Assembly (NCBI GenBank): GCA_046329585.1
Contig: JAXLUI010000003.1
Location: forward strand, 372,001 to 436,000
Origin: DLKC01 sp002478885
GTDB lineage: Bacteria; Bacteroidota; Bacteroidia; Chitinophagales; Chitinophagaceae
Length of the DNA stretch: 64,000 nucleotides
Direction: 5' to 3'
Below, piece by piece: positions 43,874 to 52,848 of this stretch (position 1 is the stretch's first letter; the number at the start of each line of letters is the position of its first letter). A program made the position numbers and the translations under genes. Below the pieces are notes generated by a model. It was given only the letters and a program-made list of their open reading frames with translations, was not told the DNA's origin and did no database searches.

Positions 43874-45103
43874 ATGAGTGATTCCGTAAATAAAAATGCC
43901 GCATTAACAAACCGGCAGCTATTCTTCCGTCACGTGGCCCAAACATCGCCGGAGCCCATCGGGCTTGAGATAGCTCGTGCCGAGGGTATTTACCAGTTCG
44001 ATAAAACGGGCAAAAAATACGTCGATCTTATTTCGGGTTTTAGTGTTTGTAATATTGGCCACAGCCACCCCGAAGTGATTGAAGCGGTGAAGCGGCAAAG
44101 CCAAGCATATATGCACCTGATCGTTTACGGCGAGTTTATAGAATCGCCGCAGGTGCAATACGCAAAATTGCTGGTAGACCATCTGCCAACTTCGCTTAAC
44201 ACAGTCTATTTTACCAATAGCGGAACAGAGGCCACAGAAGGCGCGATGAAACTGGCAAAACGTGTTACCGGCAGGCCCCATATTATTTGCTTTAACAACA
44301 GCTATCACGGGAGTACCCAGGGTGCGCTGAGCCTCATGGGTAGTGAATATTGGCGCAATGCATTCAGGCCTTTATTACCGGGCATCAGCCATTTCGATTA
44401 TAACAGCGCTGATGCAATTGAAGCCATTGACGAGACAACCGCCTGCGTTATTTTGGAAACGGTTCAGGCTGAAAACGGCATAATAAAGCCATCAAAAGAA
44501 TGGATTCAGGCGCTGCACAAAAGGTGCAAAGAACAAAAGGCATTGCTTGTACTGGATGAGATACAGGCAGGTTTTGCAAGAACAGGGACTTTATGGGCTT
44601 TCGAACAGTTTAACATTGTTCCTGATATTTTATTACTTGGCAAAGCCCTTGGTGGCGGCATGCCGCTCGGTGCTTTTATTGCCTGTCAGCAGTTAATGCA
44701 AACACTGGCGGCAGATCCGGTACTTGGTCATATAAGCACCTTTGCAGGTCACCCGGTAAGTTGTGCCGCAGGCAAGGCTGCCTTTGAAGTGTTGCTTGAA
44801 AACTTGACTCGCTACGAAATTGCTCAAAAAGAAACCATCTTAAAAACACACCTGCAACACTCGTTGATAAAAGAGGTACGAACTGCCGGAATGTGGGCCG
44901 CCATTGAGTTTGAAAGTTTTGAGCTGAACAAGAAGATTATAAGAATGTGCCTGGACCGCGGAATCATTACCGATTGGTTTCTGTTTGCACCGGAATGCAT
45001 GCGCGTTGCTCCTCCGCTAAGCATAACGGGAGCAGAACTTATTAGTGTGTGCCAAGAAATAATTATCGCTATGAACGAAGTATTTGCCGAAAAAGCCACA
45101 TAG
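43874..45103 (+). CDS. Class III pyridoxal-phosphate aminotransferase
   Basis: A 409-residue PLP enzyme of the acetylornithine/omega-amino acid group. Motifs: FTNSGTEATEGAMKLAK (cofactor phosphate loop), NNSYHGSTQG, LDEIQAGFARTG (Asp to PLP nitrogen) and the Schiff-base Lys in LLGKALGGGMPLG. The donor and acceptor are not clear from the sequence. The ATG at 43874 is chosen: the longer ORF from 43757 reads through the repeat element. TAAGTTTG at 43860-43867 matches the -7 consensus only 7 bp before the ATG, which would give a very short or no leader. Confidence 0.88.
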   Translation: MSDSVNKNAALTNRQLFFRHVAQTSPEPIGLEIARAEGIYQFDKTGKKYVDLISGFSVCNIGHSHPEVIEAVKRQSQAYMHLIVYGEFIESPQVQYAKLLVDHLPTSLNTVYFTNSGTEATEGAMKLAKRVTGRPHIICFNNSYHGSTQGALSLMGSEYWRNAFRPLLPGISHFDYNSADAIEAIDETTACVILETVQAENGIIKPSKEWIQALHKRCKEQKALLVLDEIQAGFARTGTLWAFEQFNIVPDILLLGKALGGGMPLGAFIACQQLMQTLAADPVLGHISTFAGHPVSCAAGKAAFEVLLENLTRYEIAQKETILKTHLQHSLIKEVRTAGMWAAIEFESFELNKKIIRMCLDRGIITDWFLFAPECMRVAPPLSITGAELISVCQEIIIAMNEVFAEKAT

Positions 45104-45170
45104 CCAAAAACCTTCTTATTGCTAACAATATTTTAGATAACCGGCGCCGTAACAGATGCTATTTATATTT

Positions 45171-45178
45171 TACGTTTG
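45171..45178 (+). promoter_or_regulatory. Possible -7 element for the barrel protein gene
   Basis: TACGTTTG matches TANNTTTG exactly, 15 bp before the ATG at 45194. There is no clear TTG upstream. Confidence 0.4.
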
Positions 45179-45193
45179 CAAAAATAAAGCACA

Positions 45194-45802
45194 ATGAAAA
45201 GATCAATAGCCCTGGCCATAACACTGTTGCTTTCAATATACAGTCTTTTCGCGCAACGCGACTATACTTATACCGACGAGAAACCTGCCCTGCCTCCAAA
45301 CCGTGTTTTTATTGGATCAGGAGTTGGTCTTGGATTCAGTAGTGGAAGTTTTAATGTTGGCCTTAACCCGGAAATTGGTTATAGCCCTACGCAGTGGCTC
45401 GATGCCGGCATGGCATTTAACCTGAATTATTACAGCATTAGTGCTGATTATAATTATGGAGTAAAACAATCCAGTTTCAACTATGGAGGCGGGCCATTTA
45501 TTAGATTGTTCCCGGTTAGATTTTTATTTGTGCAGGGACAATACGAGCACAACTGGGTAAATTATACGTTAAAGAACGAACTGGCCGGTGGAACTACCTC
45601 AAAATACACGGCCACTTCATCTAGCCTGCTTGCCGGAATTGGCTATGCGCAACGTGTAGTGGGGCAGGCAAACTTTTATACGGTTTTACTGTTTGACCTG
45701 GGCGGTGACAAGAATTCTCCTTACACCGATAGCTACGGTTCGTCCTACCCTTTTATCCGCGCCGGCTTTAATTTTTACCTGAAGCCCAGTCGGAAAAAAT
45801 AG
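45194..45802 (+). CDS. Outer-membrane beta-barrel protein
   Basis: A 202-residue exported protein with a signal peptide (about 1-20, ending SLFAQ). The rest shows alternating amphipathic strands with Tyr, Gly and Phe (GSGVGLGFSSGSFNVGLNPEIGY, FIRLFPVRFLFVQGQYEHNWVNY), ending FIRAGFNFYL, typical of an 8- to 10-stranded barrel (OmpW/porin-like). Function unknown. Its 3' end overlaps the facing LOG gene by 35 bp. Confidence 0.8.
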   Translation: MKRSIALAITLLLSIYSLFAQRDYTYTDEKPALPPNRVFIGSGVGLGFSSGSFNVGLNPEIGYSPTQWLDAGMAFNLNYYSISADYNYGVKQSSFNYGGGPFIRLFPVRFLFVQGQYEHNWVNYTLKNELAGGTTSKYTATSSSLLAGIGYAQRVVGQANFYTVLLFDLGGDKNSPYTDSYGSSYPFIRAGFNFYLKPSRKK

Positions 45803-46319
45803 CATCGGGCGTGGTATAAACCGACATCATCTCATGAATATCGCTGTGCAAGAAATCGTTTGACTGCATATTATTGATGTGGCTGATGAGATAATTGTAA
45901 TATCCCGCGGTATTCAGTAAAACAATCTTCTTGTCATGTATGGTAAGACCATTCCAGGTGATCATTTCAAACATTTCATCAAGCGTTCCATTGCCACCCG
46001 GCAAAATAATGGCTGCATCACACAAGTCATACATCGTCTTTTTGCGCGTATGCATGTCCGGAACAATAATCAGTTCCGAAATGCCGGTATGATGTCGCTC
46101 CCTTTCCTTTAGCACTTCGGGAATAATACCTATAACTTTCCCGTTTTCGCGGAGTGCTGCATTGGCAACCTCACCCATCAACCCGCAATTGCCACCTCCA
46201 TAAACCAATGTCAATTTGTGTTTCGCGATTAATGCGCCAATTGCTCTTGCATGCAACAGAAAGATCGGGTCTGCGCCATCTTTCGATCCGCAAAAAACGG
46301 CAATGGATTTGTACTTCAT
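45768..46319 (-). CDS. LOG family protein (nucleoside-5'-monophosphate phosphoribohydrolase-like)
   Basis: A 183-residue Rossmann-type protein of the TIGR00730/LOG family with VFCGSKDGADP, LVYGGGNCGLMGEVANA and PGGNGTLDEMFEMITW (the catalytic PGGxGTxxE). Family members release cytokinin bases or cleave AMP and other nucleotides. The ATG at 46319 is preceded at once by a perfect 8-bp hairpin, which may limit translation. It is convergent with the barrel gene. Confidence 0.88.
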   Translation of the reverse strand: MKYKSIAVFCGSKDGADPIFLLHARAIGALIAKHKLTLVYGGGNCGLMGEVANAALRENGKVIGIIPEVLKERERHHTGISELIIVPDMHTRKKTMYDLCDAAIILPGGNGTLDEMFEMITWNGLTIHDKKIVLLNTAGYYNYLISHINNMQSNDFLHSDIHEMMSVYTTPDAIFSDWASGKN

Positions 46320-46320
46320 C

Positions 46321-46341
46321 TGCAGTTTGTATGAAACTGCA
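46321..46341 (-). promoter_or_regulatory. Perfect 8-bp hairpin just before the LOG start codon
   Basis: TGCAGTTT (46321-46328) and AAACTGCA (46334-46341) flank a 5-nt loop. On the minus strand the stem spans about -2 to -22 relative to the ATG, covering the ribosome-binding region. It could block translation or act as an operator. Confidence 0.55.
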
Positions 46342-46529
46342 AATTATTATTCCTGCCCCGATAAAATTGCACCGCCATATTATTTAATCGTAAAAGGCCT
46401 TTGGTTACCAGCCATGATTCATTGGTCATCCGCTTGCCCCGGGAGGAACAATGGCGGCAGGATTGGTACGCTTTTATGCAACTGGCAAGGGATGCCTTGC
46501 TTTGTTCGTTGCTTACGACTGTTCTGAAC

Positions 46530-46577
46530 GCACAAGTGAGTGACACAACGGAAGTTGATGAGCATTACAACTGCTGG
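46530..46577 (+). repeat. B-type repeat downstream of rpoC
   Basis: GCACAAGTGAGTGACACAA, then CGGAAGTTGATGAGC and tail ACTGCTGGC with an A-run. Its facing partner is too worn to call. Confidence 0.88.
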
Positions 46578-46610
46578 CGACAAAAAACAAAACCAGCTAT
46601 AAATGGCATA

Positions 46611-46645
46611 AAAAAACAGGAAGCGATACGCTTCCTGTTTTACTT
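46611..46645 (-). terminator. Terminator of rpoC
   Basis: Perfect 12-bp stem AAACAGGAAGCG (46614-46625) with its complement at 46629-46640 and a 3-nt loop. The A-run at 46611-46616 reads as a T-run on the minus strand. Confidence 0.92.
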
Positions 46646-46665
46646 ATGTAAGATAAGATTTGTAT

Positions 46666-49600
46666 CTATTCTTCGTCGTCGAAATTCATCGCTTCTCTTG
46701 CAGTTGCGAGTAATTCGTACTCTTCCTTGCTACCAACGATCGTATTCTCGAATTCCTTCTGGCCTGTACCTGCAGGAATGAGGTGACCTGTGATGACGTT
46801 TTCTTTAAGACCAAGCATTTCATCAGCCTTGCCCATGATGGCGGCAGAACTGAGTACTTTGGTTGTTTCCTGGAATGATGCGGCAGAAATCCAGCTTTTC
46901 ACACCCAAAGAGGCTTTGGTTATACCAAGCAATACTGGTGTGGCTGTAGCAGGCTGTGCATCGCGAACCTCAACGAGGTTTTTATCGGCACGGCGCAGGG
47001 CAGAATTTTCTTCCCTGAACTCACGTACGGTAACAATTTGTCCGGCTCTGAACTTGCTGCTGTCACCCGGAACGGTAACAACCTTCTTGTCAAAGATGCG
47101 GTCATTTTCTTCGTTGAATTCGTAACGGTCTTCGAGATCTTCTTCAAGGAATCTTGTATCGCCTGCGTCAACAATTTCAACTTTCTTCATCATTTGGCGA
47201 ACAATTACCTCGATATGTTTATCATTGATACGCACACCTTGTAAACGGTAAACTTCCTGTATCTCATTTACCACGTATTCCTGTACGGCAAAAGGACCTT
47301 TAATGGTAAGAATATCGGCTGGAGCAACCTGTCCGTCAGAAAGCGGTGTACCTGCTTTTACAAAGTCGCCATCCTGGACCAGTATCTGGCGTGTTAACGG
47401 AACGAGGTATTTCTTAACCACACCATCTTTCGCCTCAACAACGATCTCACGGTTACCGCGTTTTACATTACCAAACGCAACCACACCATCTATTTCGCAA
47501 ACAACGGCAGGGTTACTTGGATTACGGGCTTCGAACAATTCAGTTACACGTGGGAGACCTCCGGTGATATCACCGCTCTTACGCATGGTTCTTGGTATCT
47601 TGGCGATAACCTGTCCGGCTTTGACCGTTTCGCCTTCTTCTACGATAAGGCGGGTACCAACCGGCATGTTATAAGACTTGATTTCTTTACCCTCTACCAA
47701 TAAGCCAGGTATTTTCGTCTTATCTTTTGTTTCAATGACCACTTTGTCCCTGTGACCTGTTTGCTCATCAGCTTCTTCACGGAAAGTGATGCCCTCAATA
47801 ACATTCTCAAATTTAATAGCACCAGCTATTTCAGAGATGATAACATTATTGAACGGATCCCATGTGCAGATGATGTCCCCTTTCTTCACCGACTGTCCGT
47901 CTTTTACAGAAAGAGTGGCACCATAAGGAATATTGTTTGTGATCAGTAAACGGTCGTTTTTAAGATCCATAATCCTCACCTCACCTGTACGACCGATGAC
48001 GATATTAACTTTTTCGCCTTCATTGTTGGTGGTAACTACAGTACGCAATCCGTCGAACTGGATCGTACCGTCAAATCTTGCACCTAATGAAGATTCTACA
48101 GAAGCGGAGCCGGCAACACCACCCACGTGGAAAGTACGAAGGGTAAGCTGTGTACCCGGTTCACCAATTGATTGAGCTGCAATAATACCTACAGCATCAC
48201 CGCGTTGGGCGATAGACCCGGTAGCCAGGTTTTTGCCATAACACTTTACACACACACCGCGCTTGGACTCGCAGGTAAGTACGGAGCGTATCTCAACTGT
48301 ATCTATTCCTGAATCTTCAATTTGCTTAGCTATATCCGCAGAGATTTCCTCACCTGCCAGGATGATCAATTCATCAGTCAGCGGATGATAAACATTGTGC
48401 AGTGAAGTACGGCCTTCGATCCTGTCGCTCAGTGGTTCAATAATATCTTCATTGTCTTTTAAAGCCGTCGTTGCAATACCACGCAGTGTTCCGCAATCTT
48501 CTTCACCGATCACCACATCCTGCGCCACGTCAACAAGACGACGGGTAAGATAACCGGCATCCGCTGTTTTAAGCGCTGTATCGGCAAGACCTTTACGCGC
48601 ACCGTGCGTAGAAATGAAATAATCCAATACGTTCAGGCCACCTTTAAAGTTGGAAAGAATCGGGTTTTCAATGATCTCAGATCCACTGGAACCGGATTTT
48701 CTTGGTTTTGCCATCAGGCCCCTGATACCGGCAAGCTGTTTAACCTGCTGTTTGGAACCACGAGCTCCCGAATCAAGCATCATATAAACTGAATTGAAAC
48801 CCTGTTTATCCGTTGCCATTTCCCTGATAAGGGTCTCAGTAATGCGGGTATCCACACGGCTCCAGATATCAATTACCTGGTTATAGCGCTCGTTGTTGGT
48901 AATTAAACCCATATTGTAATTTTCCCAAACTTCATCAACCTCCACTTTTGCCTGTTCAAGCAACTCATTCCTCAGTTCAGGAATAATCAGGTCATTTACG
49001 TTAAAGGACAATCCTCCTTTAAAGGCCATACGGAAGCCAAGTGTCTTAATATCATCAAGGAATTTAGCTGCACTTGGTACGTCGGTGATCTTTACAATAT
49101 CACCAATAATCTCGCGAAGACTCTTCTTTGTCAGCAGTGCATTGATGTATCCAACTTTTGCAGGTACAAATTGGTTGAACATAACGCGGCCGACGGTCGT
49201 ATCAATTAGTTTCCTCACAATCGTCCCGTCCTGCTCACGCACGTTCACCCTAACCTTGATATTTGCATGCAGGTCAACTCTGCCCTCGTTGTAACCGATC
49301 AACACTTCTTCCATGCTATAGAAAGCCTTACCTTCTCCTTTCACTACCTCGGTTTCGGTAGACCGCTTGCCCTTGGTAATATAATAGAGGCCAAGTACCA
49401 TGTCCTGTGAAGGAAGGGTAATTGGCGTTCCGTTTTGAGGATTCAGGATATTGTGTGCAGAAAGCATCAGTAACTGCGCTTCCAGTACAGCCGCATTACT
49501 CAACGGAACGTGAACGGCCATCTGGTCACCGTCAAAGTCGGCGTTGAACGCGGTAGTAACCAATGGGTGAAGTTGTATCGCCTTACCCTCAACCAGCTTC

Positions 49601-50958
49601 GGCTGGAAGGCCTGGATAGACAAACGGTGCAGCGTCGGGGCACGGTTAAGCATCACCGGATGCCCTTTCAGAATATTTTCTAGGATATCCCAAACAACAG
49701 CATCCTTTCTGTCAACCAGTTTCTTGGCAGACTTCACTGTTTTTACAATACCTCTTTCTATTAACTTACGGATGATAAATGGCTTGAACAATTCAGCAGC
49801 CATATCTTTCGGTAAACCACACTCATGCATCTTCAATTCGGGCCCAACCACGATCACAGAACGGCCGGAGTAGTCAACACGTTTACCTAACAGGTTCTGG
49901 CGGAAACGGCCTTGCTTGCCTTTCAAAACATCAGAGAGTGATTTAAGTGCACGTCCACCTTCAGCCTTAACCGCATTTGACTTACGGCTATTATCAAAAA
50001 GCGAATCAATCGCTTCCTGCAGCATACGCTTTTCATTACGCAGGATCACTTCCGGAGCCTTGATCTCCAGCAATCGTTTCAAACGGTTATTACGGATGAT
50101 AACACGACGATAAAGATCATTAAGGTCAGAAGACGCAAAGCGGCCGCCATCCAATGGTACCAATGGACGTAATTCCGGCGGAATAACGGGAATATATTGC
50201 ATTACCATCCACTCAGGACGGTTAGTGATTCTTTTTGCAGCATCACGGAACGATTCTACCACGCTCAAACGCTTTAAGGCATCAGCCTTACGCTGCTGCG
50301 AAGTCTCAGTTGCCGCAGCATTTCTTAATGTATAGCTCAGTTCATCGAGGTCGAGACGGGCCAACAGGTCATGAACTGCTTCGGCACCCATCTTTGCAAT
50401 GAATTTCTGCGGATCTTCATCAGGCAGGTATTGGTTGTCTTTCGGAAGATTGTCAATAATATCCAGATACTCTTCTTCAGAAAGAAGATCACCGGGTTTA
50501 AGGCCCTTATCTTCGCGAAGACCACCCTGTATCACCGCATACCTCTCATAATATACAATGCTTTCCAGTTTTTTCGAGCTCATGCCCAACAGGTAACCGA
50601 TCTTGTTCGGAAGACTTTTGAAATACCAGATATGCACTACCGGAACAACAAGTTTAATATGGCCCATGCGTTCACGGCGTACTTTCTTTTCAGTTACTTC
50701 CACCCCGCAACGATCGCACACGATACCCTTGTAACGGATACGCTTGTATTTGCCACAGGCACACTCATAATCTTTTACCGGGCCAAATATTCTTTCGCAA
50801 AACAAACCATCACGTTCTGGTTTGTAGGTTCGGTAGTTAATGGTTTCAGGCTTTAAAACCTCGCCAAAACTGCGCTCAAGTATACTGTCTGGAGATGCAA
50901 GACCAATAGTTATCTGGGAAAAACTTGATCTTGGACGGTTATCTTTTTTAATGGCCAT
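46666..50958 (-). CDS. rpoC: DNA-directed RNA polymerase subunit beta'
   Basis: The largest RNA polymerase subunit, 1430 residues, close to the usual Bacteroidetes length. Landmarks: N-terminal zinc ribbon CACGKYKRIRYKGIVCDRCG, double-psi barrel with the catalytic aspartates in NADFDGDQM (472-480), trigger-loop/second zinc region with CGTLRGI and CESKRGVCVKCYG, IIAAQSIGEPGTQLTLRTFHVGG and the C-terminal GKADEMLGLKENVITG. The gene appears intact. Very unusually, rpoB is not directly upstream: that side has a 370-bp gap with two repeats and then the carB fragment. A perfect 20-bp palindrome occupies the space just before the ATG. Confidence 0.97.
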   Translation of the reverse strand: MAIKKDNRPRSSFSQITIGLASPDSILERSFGEVLKPETINYRTYKPERDGLFCERIFGPVKDYECACGKYKRIRYKGIVCDRCGVEVTEKKVRRERMGHIKLVVPVVHIWYFKSLPNKIGYLLGMSSKKLESIVYYERYAVIQGGLREDKGLKPGDLLSEEEYLDIIDNLPKDNQYLPDEDPQKFIAKMGAEAVHDLLARLDLDELSYTLRNAAATETSQQRKADALKRLSVVESFRDAAKRITNRPEWMVMQYIPVIPPELRPLVPLDGGRFASSDLNDLYRRVIIRNNRLKRLLEIKAPEVILRNEKRMLQEAIDSLFDNSRKSNAVKAEGGRALKSLSDVLKGKQGRFRQNLLGKRVDYSGRSVIVVGPELKMHECGLPKDMAAELFKPFIIRKLIERGIVKTVKSAKKLVDRKDAVVWDILENILKGHPVMLNRAPTLHRLSIQAFQPKLVEGKAIQLHPLVTTAFNADFDGDQMAVHVPLSNAAVLEAQLLMLSAHNILNPQNGTPITLPSQDMVLGLYYITKGKRSTETEVVKGEGKAFYSMEEVLIGYNEGRVDLHANIKVRVNVREQDGTIVRKLIDTTVGRVMFNQFVPAKVGYINALLTKKSLREIIGDIVKITDVPSAAKFLDDIKTLGFRMAFKGGLSFNVNDLIIPELRNELLEQAKVEVDEVWENYNMGLITNNERYNQVIDIWSRVDTRITETLIREMATDKQGFNSVYMMLDSGARGSKQQVKQLAGIRGLMAKPRKSGSSGSEIIENPILSNFKGGLNVLDYFISTHGARKGLADTALKTADAGYLTRRLVDVAQDVVIGEEDCGTLRGIATTALKDNEDIIEPLSDRIEGRTSLHNVYHPLTDELIILAGEEISADIAKQIEDSGIDTVEIRSVLTCESKRGVCVKCYGKNLATGSIAQRGDAVGIIAAQSIGEPGTQLTLRTFHVGGVAGSASVESSLGARFDGTIQFDGLRTVVTTNNEGEKVNIVIGRTGEVRIMDLKNDRLLITNNIPYGATLSVKDGQSVKKGDIICTWDPFNNVIISEIAGAIKFENVIEGITFREEADEQTGHRDKVVIETKDKTKIPGLLVEGKEIKSYNMPVGTRLIVEEGETVKAGQVIAKIPRTMRKSGDITGGLPRVTELFEARNPSNPAVVCEIDGVVAFGNVKRGNREIVVEAKDGVVKKYLVPLTRQILVQDGDFVKAGTPLSDGQVAPADILTIKGPFAVQEYVVNEIQEVYRLQGVRINDKHIEVIVRQMMKKVEIVDAGDTRFLEEDLEDRYEFNEENDRIFDKKVVTVPGDSSKFRAGQIVTVREFREENSALRRADKNLVEVRDAQPATATPVLLGITKASLGVKSWISAASFQETTKVLSSAAIMGKADEMLGLKENVITGHLIPAGTGQKEFENTIVGSKEEYELLATAREAMNFDDEE

Positions 50959-50959
50959 A

Positions 50960-50979
50960 TTTAAAATTGCAATTTTAAA
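50960..50979. promoter_or_regulatory. Perfect 20-bp palindrome at the rpoC start
   Basis: TTTAAAATTGCAATTTTAAA is a perfect palindrome with no spacer, at positions -2 to -21 from the rpoC ATG. It may be an operator or an RNA hairpin around the ribosome-binding region. Its AT-rich make-up raises the odds of chance, but 20 bp perfect is long. Confidence 0.6.
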
Positions 50980-51002
50980 ATGTTAGATTTCGCTTTTTTG
51001 AA

Positions 51003-51050
51003 CCCGGCTTTCTGTAATAAATCAACTGTACTTGCGTCGCACACTTGTAC
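51003..51050 (-). repeat. A-type repeat upstream of rpoC
   Basis: Intact TTGCGTCGCACACTTGTAC head with tail CCCGGCTTTCTG. It faces the copy at 51270 across 219 bp. Confidence 0.9.
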
Positions 51051-51269
51051 TTCAACGCTCTGATCATCAGAACATTGCAACACAATGCGTTGCAGGTGAA
51101 ATTGGTTTATTAACAAAAGGAGACTTAAATGGGAACAAAACTTCAAAATGCATAGGGCGGCAAAGGTAAGGAAATAAATAAAAAGCAATAAAGCAAAATT
51201 TCCAAAAAACTTTACTTATTTATTTATCCAGAGCGTGTGAGTTCATCGATTGCCGGTAAATGATTTGTC

Positions 51270-51315
51270 GCACAAGGGTGCAACGCAAGCAAAACCGGGG
51301 TTCGATCCGGGCGCT
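51270..51315 (+). repeat. Repeat with changed core next to the carB gene
   Basis: GCACAAGGGTGCAACGCAA has GCAACGC instead of GCGACGC, so the core symmetry is broken on one side. The tail is GGGCGCTTGC with an A-run, 14 bp from the carB stop. Confidence 0.8.
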
Positions 51316-51328
51316 TGCTATCAAAAAA

Positions 51329-52522
51329 TTACCTGCTCAGGTACATGCTTTTCTCGCGGTACAATTGCCTGAAATAAGGGTCGCGTAGGTCTTTTATGAA
51401 CCGGATAGCCTCACCAGTACTCTTCATTTCGGGGCCAAGCTCCTTGTTCACATTGGGGAATTTATTAAAACTAAAAACCGGCTCCTTAATGGCAAAACCA
51501 TCCAGCTTCTTTTCCATGCTGAAATCTTTAAGTTTTGCCGCCCCGATCATTACTTTGGTGGCAATGTTGAGGTAGGGTATTTGGTATGCTTTGGCAATAA
51601 AAGGTGTAGTGCGGCTCGCCCTTGGATTGGCCTCAATAACGTAAACTTTACCGTCTTTAATGGCAAATTGTATATTGATGAGGCCGCGTATGTCGAGCGC
51701 CCTTGCAATCTTTTCCGCGTAATATTCCATTGTCGTAATCACCAGCGGCGTAAGATTAAAGGCTGGCAACACCGCATTACTGTCCCCACTGTGGATACCG
51801 GCAGGTTCAATATGCTCCATCACCCCCATAACGTGAAAATCTTCTCCGTCAAATATGCCGTCGATCTCTGCTTCCTGGCAACGGTCGAGAAAATGGTCGA
51901 TAAGAATCTTGTTGTTGGGGATGTGTTTCAAAAGGCTGATGACCGCCTTTTCTACCTCGTCGTCATTAATTACGATACGCATTCTTTGGCCGCCAAGCAC
52001 ATAGCTCGGTCTCACCAATACGGGGTAGCCTACCTTATTGGCAACCTCGATAGCTTCATCAGCAGTATAGGCGGTACCATATTGTGGATACGGGATATCT
52101 AGCTCTTTCAAAAGATCACTGAAACGGCCTCTGTCTTCCGCAATGTCCATGCTATCGAAAGAGGTGCCGATGATCCTGATGCCTTTTTCGTGCAGTCTTT
52201 TTGCCAGTTTAAGCGCGGTCTGGCCGCCAAGCTGAACGATCACACCTTCAGGCTTCTCCAGCTCAATAATCTCCCACAGATGCTCCCAGTACACAGGTTC
52301 AAAATAAAGCTTATCAGCCATGTCAAAGTCAGTAGATACCGTTTCGGGATTACAATTGATCATAATCGCTTCATATCCGCACTCTTTAATTGCAAGAAGT
52401 CCGTGCACACAGCAATAATCAAATTCAATGCCCTGGCCGATCCTGTTGGGGCCACTACCGAGGACAATAATTTTCTTTCTGGCTGAAGGAATTGATTCGT
52501 TGGAAGAAAGTGTCTGACTCAT
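51329..52522 (-). CDS. carB: Carbamoyl-phosphate synthase large subunit, C-terminal half only
   Basis: A 397-residue product from the ATG at 52522 (a longer reading starts at 52612). It matches only the second synthetase half of CarB, which phosphorylates carbamate: it begins with KKIIVLGSGPNRIGQGIEFDYCCVH (E. coli CarB about 555) and runs through VQLGGQTALKLA, RPSYVLGGQRM, DHFLDRCQEAEIDG, NIQFAIKDG and VIEANPRASRT to FNKFPNV. The carboxy-phosphate half and the MGS-like regulatory domain are absent. The frame is intact and starts exactly at the domain border, so it looks like a split gene rather than a decaying one. The other half is not in the window. Confidence 0.88.
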   Translation of the reverse strand: MSQTLSSNESIPSARKKIIVLGSGPNRIGQGIEFDYCCVHGLLAIKECGYEAIMINCNPETVSTDFDMADKLYFEPVYWEHLWEIIELEKPEGVIVQLGGQTALKLAKRLHEKGIRIIGTSFDSMDIAEDRGRFSDLLKELDIPYPQYGTAYTADEAIEVANKVGYPVLVRPSYVLGGQRMRIVINDDEVEKAVISLLKHIPNNKILIDHFLDRCQEAEIDGIFDGEDFHVMGVMEHIEPAGIHSGDSNAVLPAFNLTPLVITTMEYYAEKIARALDIRGLINIQFAIKDGKVYVIEANPRASRTTPFIAKAYQIPYLNIATKVMIGAAKLKDFSMEKKLDGFAIKEPVFSFNKFPNVNKELGPEMKSTGEAIRFIKDLRDPYFRQLYREKSMYLSR

Positions 52523-52848
52523 TTTTGAAAGATTGCGCAAAAGTAAGGGTATGAAACCTTTTTTGGAAGATAAATTCTTGCAGCAATATCCAAAAGATAA
52601 CAAATTGTGCAAAAAACGGAACGTTAAGCAAAGCCAATCCTGTCCCGGGCTTTGTTATTGCAAACCCGTCCGCCACTGCATTATTTATATTGGCCCACCG
52701 GTCACCTGCGCATTAAACTTCGTTGCGTCGCACACTTCGGCGTTCAGCCCTGCTCTGGCCCGGCAACGGGTACCTGGAGTAGTTTCCCGAAATTGCTGTT
52801 GGTTTTCTGAACTTAAAATGCCGCAAATTTGTTTTTCAAGTAAAAGCA
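52523..52848. other. 326-bp divergent gap between carB and the epimerase gene
   Basis: CAAAAGTA at 52538-52545 could be a -7 box for carB on the minus strand (no -33 partner found). A repeat lies at 52692-52741. No gene or RNA is seen. Confidence 0.7.
52692..52741 (-). repeat. A-type repeat upstream of the epimerase gene
   Basis: CTTCGTTGCGTCGCACACTT with middle GCGCATTAAA and a worn tail (CCCACCGG). It faces the B-type copy at 53802 with the epimerase gene in between. Confidence 0.85.

Larger units (their letters stand above)
46320..46665. other. 346-bp gap between LOG gene and rpoC end
   Basis: The gap holds a hairpin at the LOG start (46321-46341), a B-type repeat at 46530-46577 and the rpoC terminator at 46611-46645. 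The part 46345-46525 has no clear signal. Confidence 0.75.
50959..51328. other. 370-bp gap upstream of rpoC
   Basis: The gap holds a perfect palindrome (50960-50979), a minus repeat (51003-51050) and a plus repeat (51270-51315). No rpoB or ribosomal protein gene is present. The part 51051-51269 shows no clear gene. Confidence 0.8.

Noticed and set aside
46480..46528. Minus-strand partner of the repeat at 46530
   Set aside because: CTTTGTTCGTTGCTTACGAC is only vaguely similar; it could be chance.
51329..52522. carB fragment as a decayed pseudogene
   Set aside because: The frame is intact, the start coincides with a domain border and all visible motifs are kept; a split gene explains it better, though not proven.
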